From Azoarcus_F sp036734105 (GTDB lineage: Bacteria; Pseudomonadota; Gammaproteobacteria; Burkholderiales; Rhodocyclaceae), in the NCBI GenBank assembly GCA_036734105.1, contig DAIMZH010000009.1, positions 1-64,000 on the forward strand: a stretch of 64,000 nucleotides of DNA, read 5' to 3'. The translations under genes were made by a program, and so were the position numbers. Under the pieces are notes generated by a model. The model was not told the DNA's origin and searched no databases. It worked only from the letters and a program-made list of their open reading frames with translations. This document shows, in pieces, positions 8,318 to 18,213 of the stretch. The number at the start of each line of letters is the position of its first letter. Position 1 is the first letter of the stretch.

Positions 8318-9487
8318 ATGACCGCCAGAATACCTAACCCCAAGACCAAACAAACCAAAGCTGCCCGCAAAAATTCCACCCCGAACACCTCATCCCGTCC
8401 AGTCTCACAGGGCGATGTGTCCCCGGATCAAACCCCACAGGGGATTGAAGACTTCGAGATTGATCAAAGTGTTTCGGGCGCCACCGACTCCAAGCAGGTC
8501 GCGCTGAGAGACATCATGGACGCCGGCAAGGGCGACATCAACACCTTGGTTGAGCATCTCGATGCCATCATCCAGGGCGTGTCACCAGACGACCTCGCCC
8601 TGCTTCGCAAGTCGCTTTTTCAAGACGAACTCGCTGCCACAGTCAAAACCGGCGTGAGGCGGGACGACGAATTGTCGGACGACTGGCGCACTGGCGGCTA
8701 CCCCTACAAAAACCTGATGACCCGGAAGAACTACGAGAAGCAAAAGTATCGGCTTCAGGTAGAGTTGCTGAAACTGCAGCGATGGGTCAAGGAGTCTGGA
8801 CAGCGCGTTGTGATTCTTTTCGAAGGGCGCGATGCGGCAGGCAAGGGCGGCACCATCAAGCGTTTCATGGAACACCTCAACCCTCGTGGTGCTCGCGTGA
8901 TTGCGCTTGAAAAGCCAAGCGAAACAGAGCGCGGACAGTGGTATTTCCAGCGCTACATCCAGCATCTGCCGTCAGCCGGCGAGATCGTGCTGTTTGACCG
9001 CTCATGGTACAACCGTGCTGGTGTCGAACGCGTCATGGGTTTTTGCACACCCGACGAATACAGCGAATTCATGCGCCAAGTGCCCGAATTTGAGCGAAAC
9101 CTTGTGCGCAGCGGCATCCACGTCATCAAGTTCTGGTTTTCGGTCAGCCGCAACGAGCAGCGCCGCCGATTCAAGGAACGTGAAGCTCACCCGCTAAAGC
9201 AGTGGAAATTGTCTCCAATCGACCTCGCCTCGCTGGACAAGTGGGACGACTACACAAAGGGCAAAGAGGCGATGTTCTTTTACACCGACACTGCTGACGC
9301 CCCATGGACCGTCGTCAAGTCTGACTGCAAAAAGCGGGCTCGCCTGAACGCTTTGCGCTACGTCCTGCACAAGCTGCCTTACACCAACAAGAGTCTTGAC
9401 CTGATTGGTCCAATCGACCCCTTGCTGGTGGGACGTGCCAACGTTGTTTATGAGCAAGGCGAAAAGGAAGAACTGCCCCTGCTTTAA
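8318..9487 (+). CDS. ppk2: polyphosphate kinase 2
   Basis: Transfers phosphate between polyphosphate and nucleoside di- or monophosphates. The 389-residue protein has a low-complexity, Lys/Thr/Pro-rich N-terminal extension (about 1-100) before the PPK2 domain, with the Walker A GRDAAGKGG at 170-178, the Walker B-like VLFDRSWYNRAGVERVMGF segment and a lid helix rich in Arg and Lys. AAGGAGAG precedes the ATG. The extension makes it longer than minimal class I PPK2 enzymes. The class, and so ADP versus GDP preference, cannot be read with certainty. It appears to be a single-gene transcription unit. Confidence 0.93.
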   Translation: MTARIPNPKTKQTKAARKNSTPNTSSRPVSQGDVSPDQTPQGIEDFEIDQSVSGATDSKQVALRDIMDAGKGDINTLVEHLDAIIQGVSPDDLALLRKSLFQDELAATVKTGVRRDDELSDDWRTGGYPYKNLMTRKNYEKQKYRLQVELLKLQRWVKESGQRVVILFEGRDAAGKGGTIKRFMEHLNPRGARVIALEKPSETERGQWYFQRYIQHLPSAGEIVLFDRSWYNRAGVERVMGFCTPDEYSEFMRQVPEFERNLVRSGIHVIKFWFSVSRNEQRRRFKEREAHPLKQWKLSPIDLASLDKWDDYTKGKEAMFFYTDTADAPWTVVKSDCKKRARLNALRYVLHKLPYTNKSLDLIGPIDPLLVGRANVVYEQGEKEELPLL

Positions 9488-9713
9488 GAGTAGTCAACCG
9501 GAAAACCAGCCGACCATCTTCGTCTTCAAAGCGCATTGAACTTGCGTACGATAAAACAGGTTGTTGCGGCTGTGTTTTCCAATCTGCCAAGTGTCGTGCT
9601 GATCGATCAGCAACAAGCCTGCCTGGACGCTACGAGGCGAAGCGCCCGCTCAGCTTGCAGACGAACAACTTCAACAGCCCGGCCACCTCGGCACACTCTG
9701 GTCCGCCCAACTC

Positions 9714-10493
9714 ATGCCCCGATTCGCTGCAAATCTTAGCCTGCTCTTCACCGAGCTGGACTTTCTTGACCGTTTCGATGCTGCCGCACAGGCCGGCTTC
9801 AGCGCAGTCGAGTTTCAATTTCCCTACGCCTGGTCTGCCGACCTCATTGCCGAGAGAATGCGTCGCGCCGGCCTGCAAGTAGTGCTTCACAATCTGCCTG
9901 CCGGTAACTGGGCTGCTGGCGAGCGCGGCATAGCCTGTCATCCGGCGCGTCATGCTGAATTTGCAGATGGCCTGCGAAAAGCGATTGACTACGCGGGCAC
10001 ACTGGCCTGCCCGCAACTCAACTGCCTGGCCGGCATCGTGCCTCCGGCAGTCAGCCATGAGCAAGCGCACGCCACTTTCGCCCACCAGTTAAGACATGCT
10101 GCCGATGTACTTGGTAGCGCCGGACTCCGGCTGCTTGTTGAATTCATCAATACACGTGACATACCCGGCTTCTTTCTGTCCAGCAGCAAACAAGCCGAGA
10201 CAGTTATTGATGCAGTAGGCAGCCCAAACCTCCATCTTCAATATGACATCTATCATGCACAGCGCACAGAAGGCGAACTTGCCGCAAACATTGAACGCTT
10301 GCTGCCCAGAATCGCCCACATACAGCTAGCGGACAACCCTGGTCGCCATGAGCCGGGCACTGGCGAGATCAACTTCGACTTCCTGTTCAAACACATCGAC
10401 AGCATTGGCTACGCTGGCTGGATAGGCTGTGAATATCTTCCCAGCAGGTCAAGCCGGGAATCGCTCGAATGGCTGAGAAAAATTACCGCCTGA
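9714..10493 (+). CDS. hyi: hydroxypyruvate isomerase family protein
   Basis: A 259-residue TIM-barrel enzyme of the xylose-isomerase-like superfamily. It opens MPRFAANLSLLFTE and continues with GFSAVEFQFPYAW, LHNLPAGNWAAGERG and LNCLAGI, which are characteristic of hydroxypyruvate isomerase (Hyi/OtnI), and the metal-site segments QYDIYHAQR and IGCEYLP. The likely reaction is hydroxypyruvate to tartronate semialdehyde in glyoxylate or glycolate metabolism. No glyoxylate carboligase or tartronate semialdehyde reductase is adjacent. The ATG at 9714 lacks a clear ribosome site, so the start is less certain than the identity. Confidence 0.9.
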   Translation: MPRFAANLSLLFTELDFLDRFDAAAQAGFSAVEFQFPYAWSADLIAERMRRAGLQVVLHNLPAGNWAAGERGIACHPARHAEFADGLRKAIDYAGTLACPQLNCLAGIVPPAVSHEQAHATFAHQLRHAADVLGSAGLRLLVEFINTRDIPGFFLSSSKQAETVIDAVGSPNLHLQYDIYHAQRTEGELAANIERLLPRIAHIQLADNPGRHEPGTGEINFDFLFKHIDSIGYAGWIGCEYLPSRSSRESLEWLRKITA

Positions 10494-10696
10494 GCACGTA
10501 AAGAGCCACATCCTTGGCTGTGCCCGCCAGTTTAGACGAGTACAATCAAGGCAACGTTTCGCGGACATCCCGCACACCTCAGGGCGGCAAGAATCTCCAC
10601 CCGGCACCCTGAATCAAAGTCTGAGCTCAACGCAACCGGACAATTGCACGAACAAGCCGGAATCATCAACGAACAAAGCGGCGCAAGGACATCGCA

Positions 10697-11554
10697 ATGG
10701 ACCAGTTTCAGCAGCAATTCGAGCGTTTCGCCACTCAAATCGAACAAGAACTCAAGAGCCGCTCACTAAGCTTTCCCACCGCATTTGATATCACCATGCG
10801 CATTCGTCGACTGGCGAATGACAATAGCGCTTCACTTGACGATGTGTCATCGGTGGTGCAACTCGAACCCATGCTCAGCGCACGCGTGGTGCGGCTTGCC
10901 AATTCGGCCAGCATCAACCGCTCTGGCCGTGACATCACCAGCGTTGGAGAGGCGATCTCGCGCATCGGCCTGTCGACCCTGCGCAGCCTCGCCCTGGCGG
11001 TGTCTTTCGAGCAATTGTCCCAGGACGCCAGATCACCCAATCTGCGGCGCTTGGGCACCGAATTCTGGAAGCACTCGGTCGATGTCGCTTGCTGGTCGTC
11101 CGCCATCGCACGCGAACTCAAAATTGCCCCGCCAGAGACGGCCATGTTTGCGGGCATCCTGAGCAACATTGGCGAGTTCTATCTGTTTGCCCGCGCTGCG
11201 GAATACCCCGCATTCGAAGCCAATCTGGACCGCTTCGCCGAGTTTGCGCTTGCTTGGCATGAGCCTGTCGCGCGCTCCATTCTTGAGTCTCTATCGCTAC
11301 CCGAGGTCGTCATCAATGCCTTCCGATACGAAGATGTGTATGGCGGGAGCTGGCCACCAAAAGACCTCAGCGACATCCTCTTTCTGGCGGAAATCGCAAG
11401 CGAACATCCTGACCCGGTTCTCGGGTTATTGCACCTGCCGCGCCCTGCACTGGAAGATGTGTTCTCAGGCACAGAGGAAACCGAGCGACTGGTCAAGCTG
11501 GTTGAAAGCGTCAGCACCCATCGAGCTCACCTCCTTGCGGCCTTGGCTGGATAG
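10697..11554 (+). CDS. HDOD-domain protein
   Basis: A 285-residue protein whose residues about 25-215 form an HDOD domain, the HD-related fold common in bacterial signalling proteins and usually lacking phosphodiesterase residues. Typical segments are QLEPMLSARVVRLANSA, SVGEAISRIGLSTLRSLAL and SAIARELKIAPPETAMFAGILSNIGEF, where the second HD-type pair is degenerate. AAGGA lies 7 nt before the ATG. It is followed after 29 bp by an ATP-grasp protein of unknown function, so the two probably form an operon. No output domain is fused, suggesting a protein-protein or ligand-sensing role. Confidence 0.88.
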   Translation: MDQFQQQFERFATQIEQELKSRSLSFPTAFDITMRIRRLANDNSASLDDVSSVVQLEPMLSARVVRLANSASINRSGRDITSVGEAISRIGLSTLRSLALAVSFEQLSQDARSPNLRRLGTEFWKHSVDVACWSSAIARELKIAPPETAMFAGILSNIGEFYLFARAAEYPAFEANLDRFAEFALAWHEPVARSILESLSLPEVVINAFRYEDVYGGSWPPKDLSDILFLAEIASEHPDPVLGLLHLPRPALEDVFSGTEETERLVKLVESVSTHRAHLLAALAG

Positions 11555-11583
11555 GGCCACCAAAAGCATCGACGGAGCTTGTC

Positions 11584-14190
11584 ATGGCCTTGGCGCAGGT
11601 GTTTCGCCCTACAACAGGGCTGTCCGGACTGGATGCAGTCATGGCCGGTATAGCACCGGGTGATAACATCGTCTGGCAGATCCAGAGCCTTGAGGAATAC
11701 CGCTCACTGGTCACCCCATACGCCCAGGCGAGCTTGGGGCAAAACCGCCCACTGATCTACTTCCGCTTTGCCAGCCACTCACCGCTGTTGCCCTCAGACA
11801 CACACGCCAGGGTTCATTGCATCAATCCCACGGAAGGCTTCGATGCTTTCGTGAATCAGGTGCATCATGTCATCGAGGGAGCTGGCACCGAGGCAATTTA
11901 CATCTTTGACTGCCTGTCGGAGCTTGCCGAGGTGTGGCAATCAAACCGCATGATGGCCAACTTTTTCAGGCTGACCTGTCCTCGCCTGTTCGATCTCGAT
12001 ACCGTCACCTATTTTGCCATTCTCCGCAACACCCACACCCGAACCGCTCTGGACCTGATCACCGAAACAACACAGTTTCTGCTTGATGTCTTTCACTGCC
12101 GAGGCCGCCACTTCATTCGGCCGGTCAAGGTCAGGCATGACTCCAAGGCGGTGATGAACCTGATTCACGCCTGGGAACCCGGCGATGTCTTCCGGCCGGT
12201 GACCGACAGCGGCACGGTTGCCGAGTTGCTGGCTGACTCCGACTGGCAGGGACTGGAAACCGGGCTGGTTAGAGGCTACTGGGAGCGCCTTTTTGCGACG
12301 GCCCGTCGAGATCACAAGCGGATTCGGCAAGGCCCCCCGACGGCGGACAGCGACATCATCGAACGCCAATGGTGCGAACAGCTTGCCCCCATGCTGTTCC
12401 CGGACGACGCACCGATGACCCGGCTGATATCCCGCTACATCGGGCTGGACGACTTGCTGCAGGTGCGCAAGCGCATGATCGGCACTGGCTCGATCGGCGG
12501 CAAGGCGCTGGGCATGTTGCTTGCCCGCGCCATCCTGCGCCATGACGCACCCGACTGCCACGCGCGGCTGGAAGCGCACGACTCCTTTCATGTAGGCACT
12601 ACGGTTTTCGACAGCTTCCTGGTGTACAACAAGGTGTGGTGGATACGTCGCCAGCAACGCGAACCAGCGGGTTTTCTGCAAGACCTCGATGTAGCTCGCC
12701 AACGCATCATGGCCGGTCGCTTCCCTTCGGCCATTGTGCGGCAGTTCGAAGGCATGCTCGACTACTTTGGGGAATGGCCATTCATCGTGCGCTCCAGTTC
12801 CCGCCTGGAAGATCGCTACGGCAACGCCTTTGCCGGTCAGTACGACAGCGTGTTCTGCGTCAATCAGGGGCCACGCGACAAACGACTGACCGACTTGCTG
12901 GACGCGGTTCGTCAGGTCTACGCCAGCACCTTGTCCGAGAACGCCTTGCGCTATCGGCAGCGACGAGGACTGCTCGACCGGGAAGAGCAAATGGCCCTGC
13001 TCATCATGCGGGTGTCCGGCACCGCGGGCACACGCTATTTTCACCCGCATGCAGCCGGTGTTGGCCTGTCGATCAACCCCTACCCGTGGAATCCGGCCAT
13101 CGACATGCACGCCGGGGTGCTGCGACTGGTAGCCGGACTAGGCACCCGCGCGGTCGATCGCAGCGACGACGACTACACTCGCCTGATCGCTCTCAACGCC
13201 CCCAGCCTTCGCCCGGAAGACAACTTTGGTGCTATCGCCAGACACGCCCAACGCCGCATGGACACCCTGGATCTGCAGGGCAATCAGGTCGTGTCCGGCC
13301 CGTTTGCGCAATACGTCAGCGAGCAGACCGACTTTCCGATGGCGCTATTCACCAGCCGGGAGAGCCCCGAGCGACCAGCCTTTCTGACCTTTGACGGACT
13401 TGTTGCAGAAACCGGATTTGTGCCAGACATGCGGCAGATGCTGCACACCCTGCATGCTGCCTACGAGCACGCGGTGGAGATCGAATTTGCCCTTAATTTT
13501 CAACCAGACGGTGCCTACCGCATCAACCTGTTGCAGTGCCGGCCAATGCAGGTACGCGACCTCACCGGATGCACCGCCGAGCCGCCGGCTCATGCCAAGT
13601 TGATTGCGCGCGCTTCAGGCGCCGTCATCGGCCCCAGCCGCATCATTCGGCCGGACCGCATCGTGCTGGTTTCCCCAGCACGATTTGCGCCCCTGCGTCA
13701 GGCCGACCGCCTGGCTGTGACCCGCCTGATCGGACGCATCAACCGTGCCAGTGCCGACCGCTGCCTGCTGATGCTCGGCCCTGGCCGGTGGGGCTCACGC
13801 GACCCGGCGCTGGGCCTGCCGGTTTCGTTCTCTGAAATTAATCATGTTGCCGCGCTTTGCGAGATCGTCGCCATGCACGACAACCTGATACCGGACGTCT
13901 CGCTGGGCACTCACTTTTTGAACGAACTCATCGAAGCCGACATGCTCTACTTTGCGCTGTTTCCAAAGATGGCCGGCAGCCTGCTGGATGAAGAGTGGCT
14001 GCGCGAATCGCCAAATCGGCTGAGCGACATCGTCCCGGGCGCCGAACAATGGTCTGACGTGGTGCACATCGTCGAGCCGTCGGCCGATGGCGTGGTGTTG
14101 TATGCTCGCGCTGAAAAACAGCAGGTGCTGATCAGCGTGGAACCTGCCCCCCCCTACAATCCTTTAGGCCATCTCGCAAAGCAGGACTAA
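11584..14190 (+). CDS. RecA-like/PEP-synthase-type ATP-grasp protein, function unknown
   Basis: An 868-residue protein with an uncommon build. Residues about 1-210 look like a KaiC/RecA-type fold without a recognisable Walker A (GLSGLDAVMAGIAPGDNIVW, YIFDCLSELAEVW). From about 298 there is a pyruvate-phosphate-dikinase/PEP-synthase N-terminal nucleotide-binding region: GTGSIGGKALGML (about 300-312) and VRSSSRLEDRYGNAFAGQYD (from residue 402). The swivelling phosphohistidine domain and the PEP/pyruvate barrel that true PPDK or PpsA need are not seen; instead there is a unique C-terminus with LMLGPGRWGSRDPALGLPVSF. GGAG precedes the ATG. It overlaps the convergent pabBC stop by 4 bp. It may be a phosphotransferase or a nucleotide sensor working with the HDOD protein, which is inference. 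Confidence 0.8.
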   Translation: MALAQVFRPTTGLSGLDAVMAGIAPGDNIVWQIQSLEEYRSLVTPYAQASLGQNRPLIYFRFASHSPLLPSDTHARVHCINPTEGFDAFVNQVHHVIEGAGTEAIYIFDCLSELAEVWQSNRMMANFFRLTCPRLFDLDTVTYFAILRNTHTRTALDLITETTQFLLDVFHCRGRHFIRPVKVRHDSKAVMNLIHAWEPGDVFRPVTDSGTVAELLADSDWQGLETGLVRGYWERLFATARRDHKRIRQGPPTADSDIIERQWCEQLAPMLFPDDAPMTRLISRYIGLDDLLQVRKRMIGTGSIGGKALGMLLARAILRHDAPDCHARLEAHDSFHVGTTVFDSFLVYNKVWWIRRQQREPAGFLQDLDVARQRIMAGRFPSAIVRQFEGMLDYFGEWPFIVRSSSRLEDRYGNAFAGQYDSVFCVNQGPRDKRLTDLLDAVRQVYASTLSENALRYRQRRGLLDREEQMALLIMRVSGTAGTRYFHPHAAGVGLSINPYPWNPAIDMHAGVLRLVAGLGTRAVDRSDDDYTRLIALNAPSLRPEDNFGAIARHAQRRMDTLDLQGNQVVSGPFAQYVSEQTDFPMALFTSRESPERPAFLTFDGLVAETGFVPDMRQMLHTLHAAYEHAVEIEFALNFQPDGAYRINLLQCRPMQVRDLTGCTAEPPAHAKLIARASGAVIGPSRIIRPDRIVLVSPARFAPLRQADRLAVTRLIGRINRASADRCLLMLGPGRWGSRDPALGLPVSFSEINHVAALCEIVAMHDNLIPDVSLGTHFLNELIEADMLYFALFPKMAGSLLDEEWLRESPNRLSDIVPGAEQWSDVVHIVEPSADGVVLYARAEKQQVLISVEPAPPYNPLGHLAKQD

Positions 14191-16136
14191 ACCGAAGGCA
14201 AACCCGGGTCTGTACTGCGCATCAGCGGGAGGTCTGTCAGCCTGTTCATCAGCGCCAACGGGTCACCGCGAACCACTGCATCACGCACGCCACGCAAGGC
14301 ATTGGTCAGCACCACACGATCGGCGCGGGCCAGATCGGCGAGTGTCACCACCGCCTCGCGTGCGCGCCGGTCAAGGTCCTCAAGCAAGCGACCACGCATC
14401 GTGCCAGGCAACACCATGCCGCTTGCCAGCGGCGGTGTCCACCATTCCCCATCCAGCAACACAAACAGGTTGCTGCGCGCACCCTCGCTGATCCGCCCCT
14501 CAGCATCATAAAACAGCATGTCGAAACAGCCTTGTGCCACAGCCCGCTGCAAGGCCTGGTCATACAACGCCCGTCGCGTTGTCTTGTGCCTGAGCAAGCC
14601 GTCCACCGCCAGCAGTGGCCCCGGCGCCAGCAACAGCCCCAGCGGCTGCTCGGCAAGCGAATCCAGCTTTGTAATGCTCACCGACGCCGTGCCATCGTGC
14701 GACAAGCTCAAACGCATCCTGAAGAATTGCCCAGGCGGCAAGGTGACAAGCGCAGCATCCAACGCAGCTTCCAGGTCGGCTTGGCGAGCGGCAAAACCCA
14801 GCGTCTGCGCGCTTGCGAGCATACGCGCCAGGTGTTGCGAGCGGTGCTGCACACCCTGTTCGGCGCTTGCCAGCAGGGTTTCGAACAAAGCAAAGCCGGG
14901 GTCCAGCGCAGTGGCAAAACTGGCCTTCAGGGCACACTCCTGAAACTCCGCTTCAGCCTCGCTATCCACCACCACGCCCGAACCAATGCCCAACTCGACA
15001 CGCAAACTGCCCGCTTGAGGCTGATCAACTGCGGCTGCCTCATCCAGCAACAGGGTTCGGATAGGCACGGAAAGGCAAAAGTCTCCAACCCTGTCAGCAG
15101 CGTCTCGCGGCGCATCCACCCAGCCGATACAGCCCGTGTATAGCCGACGCGGCCGGGTTTCGAGCTGAGCCACATGCCACATGGTGCGCAACTTTGGGGC
15201 CCCGGTGATCGAACCACACGGAAACAAGGCCCGCAGAATATCGGCAAAGCCCACCCCCGGTTTCAACTGCGCCTCAATCGTGGACGTCATCTGCAACACC
15301 GTGGCGTAGAACTCAACCTCAAACAAGGCGGGAACACGCACACTCCCAAGGCTGGCCACACGCCCCATGTCATTGCGCAGCAGGTCGACAATCATCAGGT
15401 TCTCGGCACGGTTCTTCGGGTCTGCCGCCAGCGCACGTGCACATGCATCATCCCGTGCGACATCACCGCTGCGCGCGGCGGTGCCCTTCATCGGCCTAGT
15501 GCGCAATACCCGGTCACGGTGCTCTACGAACAACTCGGGAGAGCAAGACAATACATAGCGCAAACCCTCGCCAGCCGGCAACGCAACAAGTGCACCATAA
15601 GCAACCGGTTGACGCGCACGCAAACGCCGATACAAGCTGAGCGGCAAGCCAAACACCTCACCCGAGAGACGATAGGTAAAATTGACCTGATACGTTTCAC
15701 CAGCTCGAATCGCATCATGAATCGCATCAACCGCCTCGGCAAAGCCCGCTTCACTCACCGACGGCAGCAAACTGCTCAGGCCCGCTGGCGCCGGCCCCTC
15801 CAGCATCACTGAACCCAACTGCGCGGCCTCACGTCGAGTCAGCCAAGCGTCCACCGCATCTGAGGTCAGTATTTGCAGGCTACTGAACAGCAACACCCGC
15901 AAACACCCGCCTTGCACCGCGAGCCCTTGCAGGCGGGCGCCCCACTCGTAATCGCCCAGCACCACCACATGCAGCCCAGCACGCTGCGCCGACTCCACCT
16001 GCTGCCAGAACAGGTCCAGTTGAAGAGGATCATCACAACGCAAATCCGCTGCAAGATTCTCGTAAAGTCGACTCGCAGGGACACCCGCCGCAGCAAGCGC
16101 ATCATCCAGAAGAACAAAGCTATCGGTATTGATCAT
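14187..16136 (-). CDS. pabBC: aminodeoxychorismate synthase I / aminodeoxychorismate lyase fusion
   Basis: A 649-residue fusion covering two steps of p-aminobenzoate synthesis for folate. The N-terminal part (about 1-405) is the chorismate-using PabB domain, with RPMKGTAAR carrying the lysine diagnostic of ADC synthase (anthranilate synthase has Ala there), ENLMIVDLLRNDMG and GSITGAPK. The C-terminal part (about 410-640) is a PLP fold-type IV lyase, with the catalytic lysine in RHKTTRRALYD and the SEGARSNLF motif. The glutaminase PabA is not adjacent. It is transcribed alone and convergent with the ATP-grasp gene, sharing 4 bp at the stops. Confidence 0.94.
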   Translation of the reverse strand: MINTDSFVLLDDALAAAGVPASRLYENLAADLRCDDPLQLDLFWQQVESAQRAGLHVVVLGDYEWGARLQGLAVQGGCLRVLLFSSLQILTSDAVDAWLTRREAAQLGSVMLEGPAPAGLSSLLPSVSEAGFAEAVDAIHDAIRAGETYQVNFTYRLSGEVFGLPLSLYRRLRARQPVAYGALVALPAGEGLRYVLSCSPELFVEHRDRVLRTRPMKGTAARSGDVARDDACARALAADPKNRAENLMIVDLLRNDMGRVASLGSVRVPALFEVEFYATVLQMTSTIEAQLKPGVGFADILRALFPCGSITGAPKLRTMWHVAQLETRPRRLYTGCIGWVDAPRDAADRVGDFCLSVPIRTLLLDEAAAVDQPQAGSLRVELGIGSGVVVDSEAEAEFQECALKASFATALDPGFALFETLLASAEQGVQHRSQHLARMLASAQTLGFAARQADLEAALDAALVTLPPGQFFRMRLSLSHDGTASVSITKLDSLAEQPLGLLLAPGPLLAVDGLLRHKTTRRALYDQALQRAVAQGCFDMLFYDAEGRISEGARSNLFVLLDGEWWTPPLASGMVLPGTMRGRLLEDLDRRAREAVVTLADLARADRVVLTNALRGVRDAVVRGDPLALMNRLTDLPLMRSTDPGLPSV

Positions 16137-16763
16137 CGGCAGTAGTCTACTAGCTCAGGCCTTGATCACTGGCAGCAATTTGCTGCTCAAGGCGCTGTGA
16201 GAGATGCGTTTTGCAGTCACCGAAAGAAAGTGAGCAAGTTAATAAACAAATCACGTTGATGATACACAGACTGATCTGCCACTCGAATCAACAACAATCA
16301 GTCCAGGCTGCACCCGGCACCGATGAGGTGCCTCCCCCGCGAGAAAATGAGACGGGAACCAGACCCAATCAGGCGAGGGTTCGAGGCATGCCCTCGCATT
16401 GGCTCAGATCAAGCGCGAACATATCAACCCGCAACCTGAACATCTGCCGTAGGGTGCTACTAAACATGATTTTCCAGGCGACATTGTCGTCAGCGAAACA
16501 GGTCTGGCGGAGTCAGCCGGGTCATCTTGATCGCTGCGACCTAGGGGCTGGGGGCTGGTCGCGTTACAACGAAACAACCCAGAAAGGGCGGCCGAGCGGG
16601 TCTCGGGACTGACACAAGCAGGCTTCGCGATGGACAATCACGACCAGATGGAAGAGACTTGTACGCACATGACCAAAAGCTGATGCAGCAAGGCACTCAG
16701 GTCTCATATACTTGACACCGCAGTGTTGACCTGCGCCCCACCACCTTCGAGCCGGGAGCAAGA
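16137..16763. other. intergenic region upstream of the ATP-grasp/amidoligase cluster
   Basis: 627 bp between divergent genes with no convincing gene. Visible structures are GGCACC (16316-16321) facing GGTGCC (16327-16332), and GCGAGGG (16373-16379) facing CCCTCGC (16391-16397) with an 11-nt loop. Promoters for pabBC and for the downstream operon must lie here, but I cannot assign them reliably. Confidence 0.4.
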
Positions 16764-18212
16764 ATGAGTCTTGACTGGAAAACCTACGATCCCAGCCCGT
16801 TCTTTGACGAGCTGATTGCTGCGCCCGGAAAACCACGCGCGGCCGCTCGCACCTTGACCGATTACCTGGCCACGCTGGGTGACGAGGAAATCCGCGAGCG
16901 TAAACGCGCTGCCGAACTGGCGATAATCGAGATGGGTATCAGCTTCACCGTTTACAACGAAGGTGAAAACATTGACCGCGCCTGGCCCTTCGATATCATC
17001 CCCCGCGTGATCCCGCGCAAGGAATGGGAGCTTGTACAGGCCGGACTGGTCCAGCGCCTGACCGCGCTCAACATGTTCATTGACGACATCTACAATGGTC
17101 AGCGAATCGTCAAGGACAAGGTGGTCCCTGAATACGTTTTTGCCAACTCCAAAAACTTCCGCAAGCAATGCGTCGGGCACAAACCTCCACACGGCGTTTG
17201 GGCACACATCTGCGGCTCTGATCTGGTGCGCGACGGTGACGGCACCTTTTACGTGCTCGAAGACAATCTGCGGGTGCCGTCCGGTGTGTCTTACATGCTT
17301 GAAAACCGCCAGGTCACCAAGCGGGTTTTTCCGGAGCTGTTCGAAAGCTCCAGCATCCTCCCGGTGGACGAATACACCACCCAGTTGTTCGACATGCTGG
17401 CATCGATCTCACCACGCCCGCTCGACTACCCCACGGTGGCCGTGCTCACCCCGGGGATATTCAACTCGGCCTATTTCGAGCACTCCTACCTCGCTCAACA
17501 GATGGGGGCACAACTGGTTGAAGGCGCCGACCTCGTGGTGGCCGACGACGACTGCGTTTATATGCGCACCATCGACGGGCTTGAGCGCGTGGACGTCATC
17601 TACCGGCGCATCGACGACGAGTTCATGGACCCGGAAGCCTTTCGCGCCGACTCCATGCTTGGCGTGCCCGGGCTGATGCGCGCCTGGCGTGCCGGCAACG
17701 TGGGCATGGCAAATGCCCCCGGATCCGGAGTAGCCGACGACAAGGTGATCTACACCTTTGTACCGGCAATGATCAAATACTACCTGGATCAGGAGCCGAT
17801 CATCCCCAACGTCCCGACCTGGCTGTGCACCGACGAAAAGCACCGCGAACACGTCATCGCTCATCTTGAAGAACTCGTGGTCAAGCCTGCCAACGAATCC
17901 GGCGGCTATGGCATGCTGGTTGGGCCGCACTCGACCAAGAAGCAACGCGCTGAATTTGCCGACCTGATCCGCAAGGATCCACGCAACTACATAGCTCAGC
18001 CCACGCTGAACCTGTCAGTGGCGCCCACCCTGTGCGACGAAGGCCTGGCACCACGACACCTTGATCTGCGGCCCTTCATCCTGCAAGGCGTGCGCACAGA
18101 CGTTACCGCCGGTGGCCTGACACGCGTCGCCATGCGCAAGGGATCCCTGGTGGTCAACTCATCTCAGGGCGGCGGCAGCAAGGACACCTGGATTGTGGAC
18201 GAGGAGGCCTGA
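16764..18212 (+). CDS. circularly permuted ATP-grasp type 2 protein
   Basis: A 482-residue protein of the circularly permuted ATP-grasp family (former DUF404/DUF407). Recognisable segments are GISFTVYNEGENIDRAWPFD, RLTALNMFIDDIYNGQ, FYVLEDNLRVPSGVSYMLEN, VVKPANESGGYGMLVGP (ATP-binding loop) and YIAQPTLNLSVAPT. The fold suggests ATP-dependent ligation of a carboxylate to an amine, or a peptide ligase activity. GGGAG precedes the ATG by 5 nt. The alpha-E protein starts 1 bp after its stop, an almost universal pairing for this family, and the rest of the cluster follows on the same strand. The substrate is unknown. Confidence 0.92.
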   Translation: MSLDWKTYDPSPFFDELIAAPGKPRAAARTLTDYLATLGDEEIRERKRAAELAIIEMGISFTVYNEGENIDRAWPFDIIPRVIPRKEWELVQAGLVQRLTALNMFIDDIYNGQRIVKDKVVPEYVFANSKNFRKQCVGHKPPHGVWAHICGSDLVRDGDGTFYVLEDNLRVPSGVSYMLENRQVTKRVFPELFESSSILPVDEYTTQLFDMLASISPRPLDYPTVAVLTPGIFNSAYFEHSYLAQQMGAQLVEGADLVVADDDCVYMRTIDGLERVDVIYRRIDDEFMDPEAFRADSMLGVPGLMRAWRAGNVGMANAPGSGVADDKVIYTFVPAMIKYYLDQEPIIPNVPTWLCTDEKHREHVIAHLEELVVKPANESGGYGMLVGPHSTKKQRAEFADLIRKDPRNYIAQPTLNLSVAPTLCDEGLAPRHLDLRPFILQGVRTDVTAGGLTRVAMRKGSLVVNSSQGGGSKDTWIVDEEA

Positions 18213-18213
18213 A

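Noticed and set aside
11941..13110. 389-codon open frame on the minus strand
   Set aside because: Antisense to the ATP-grasp protein, without ribosome site or recognisable protein features.
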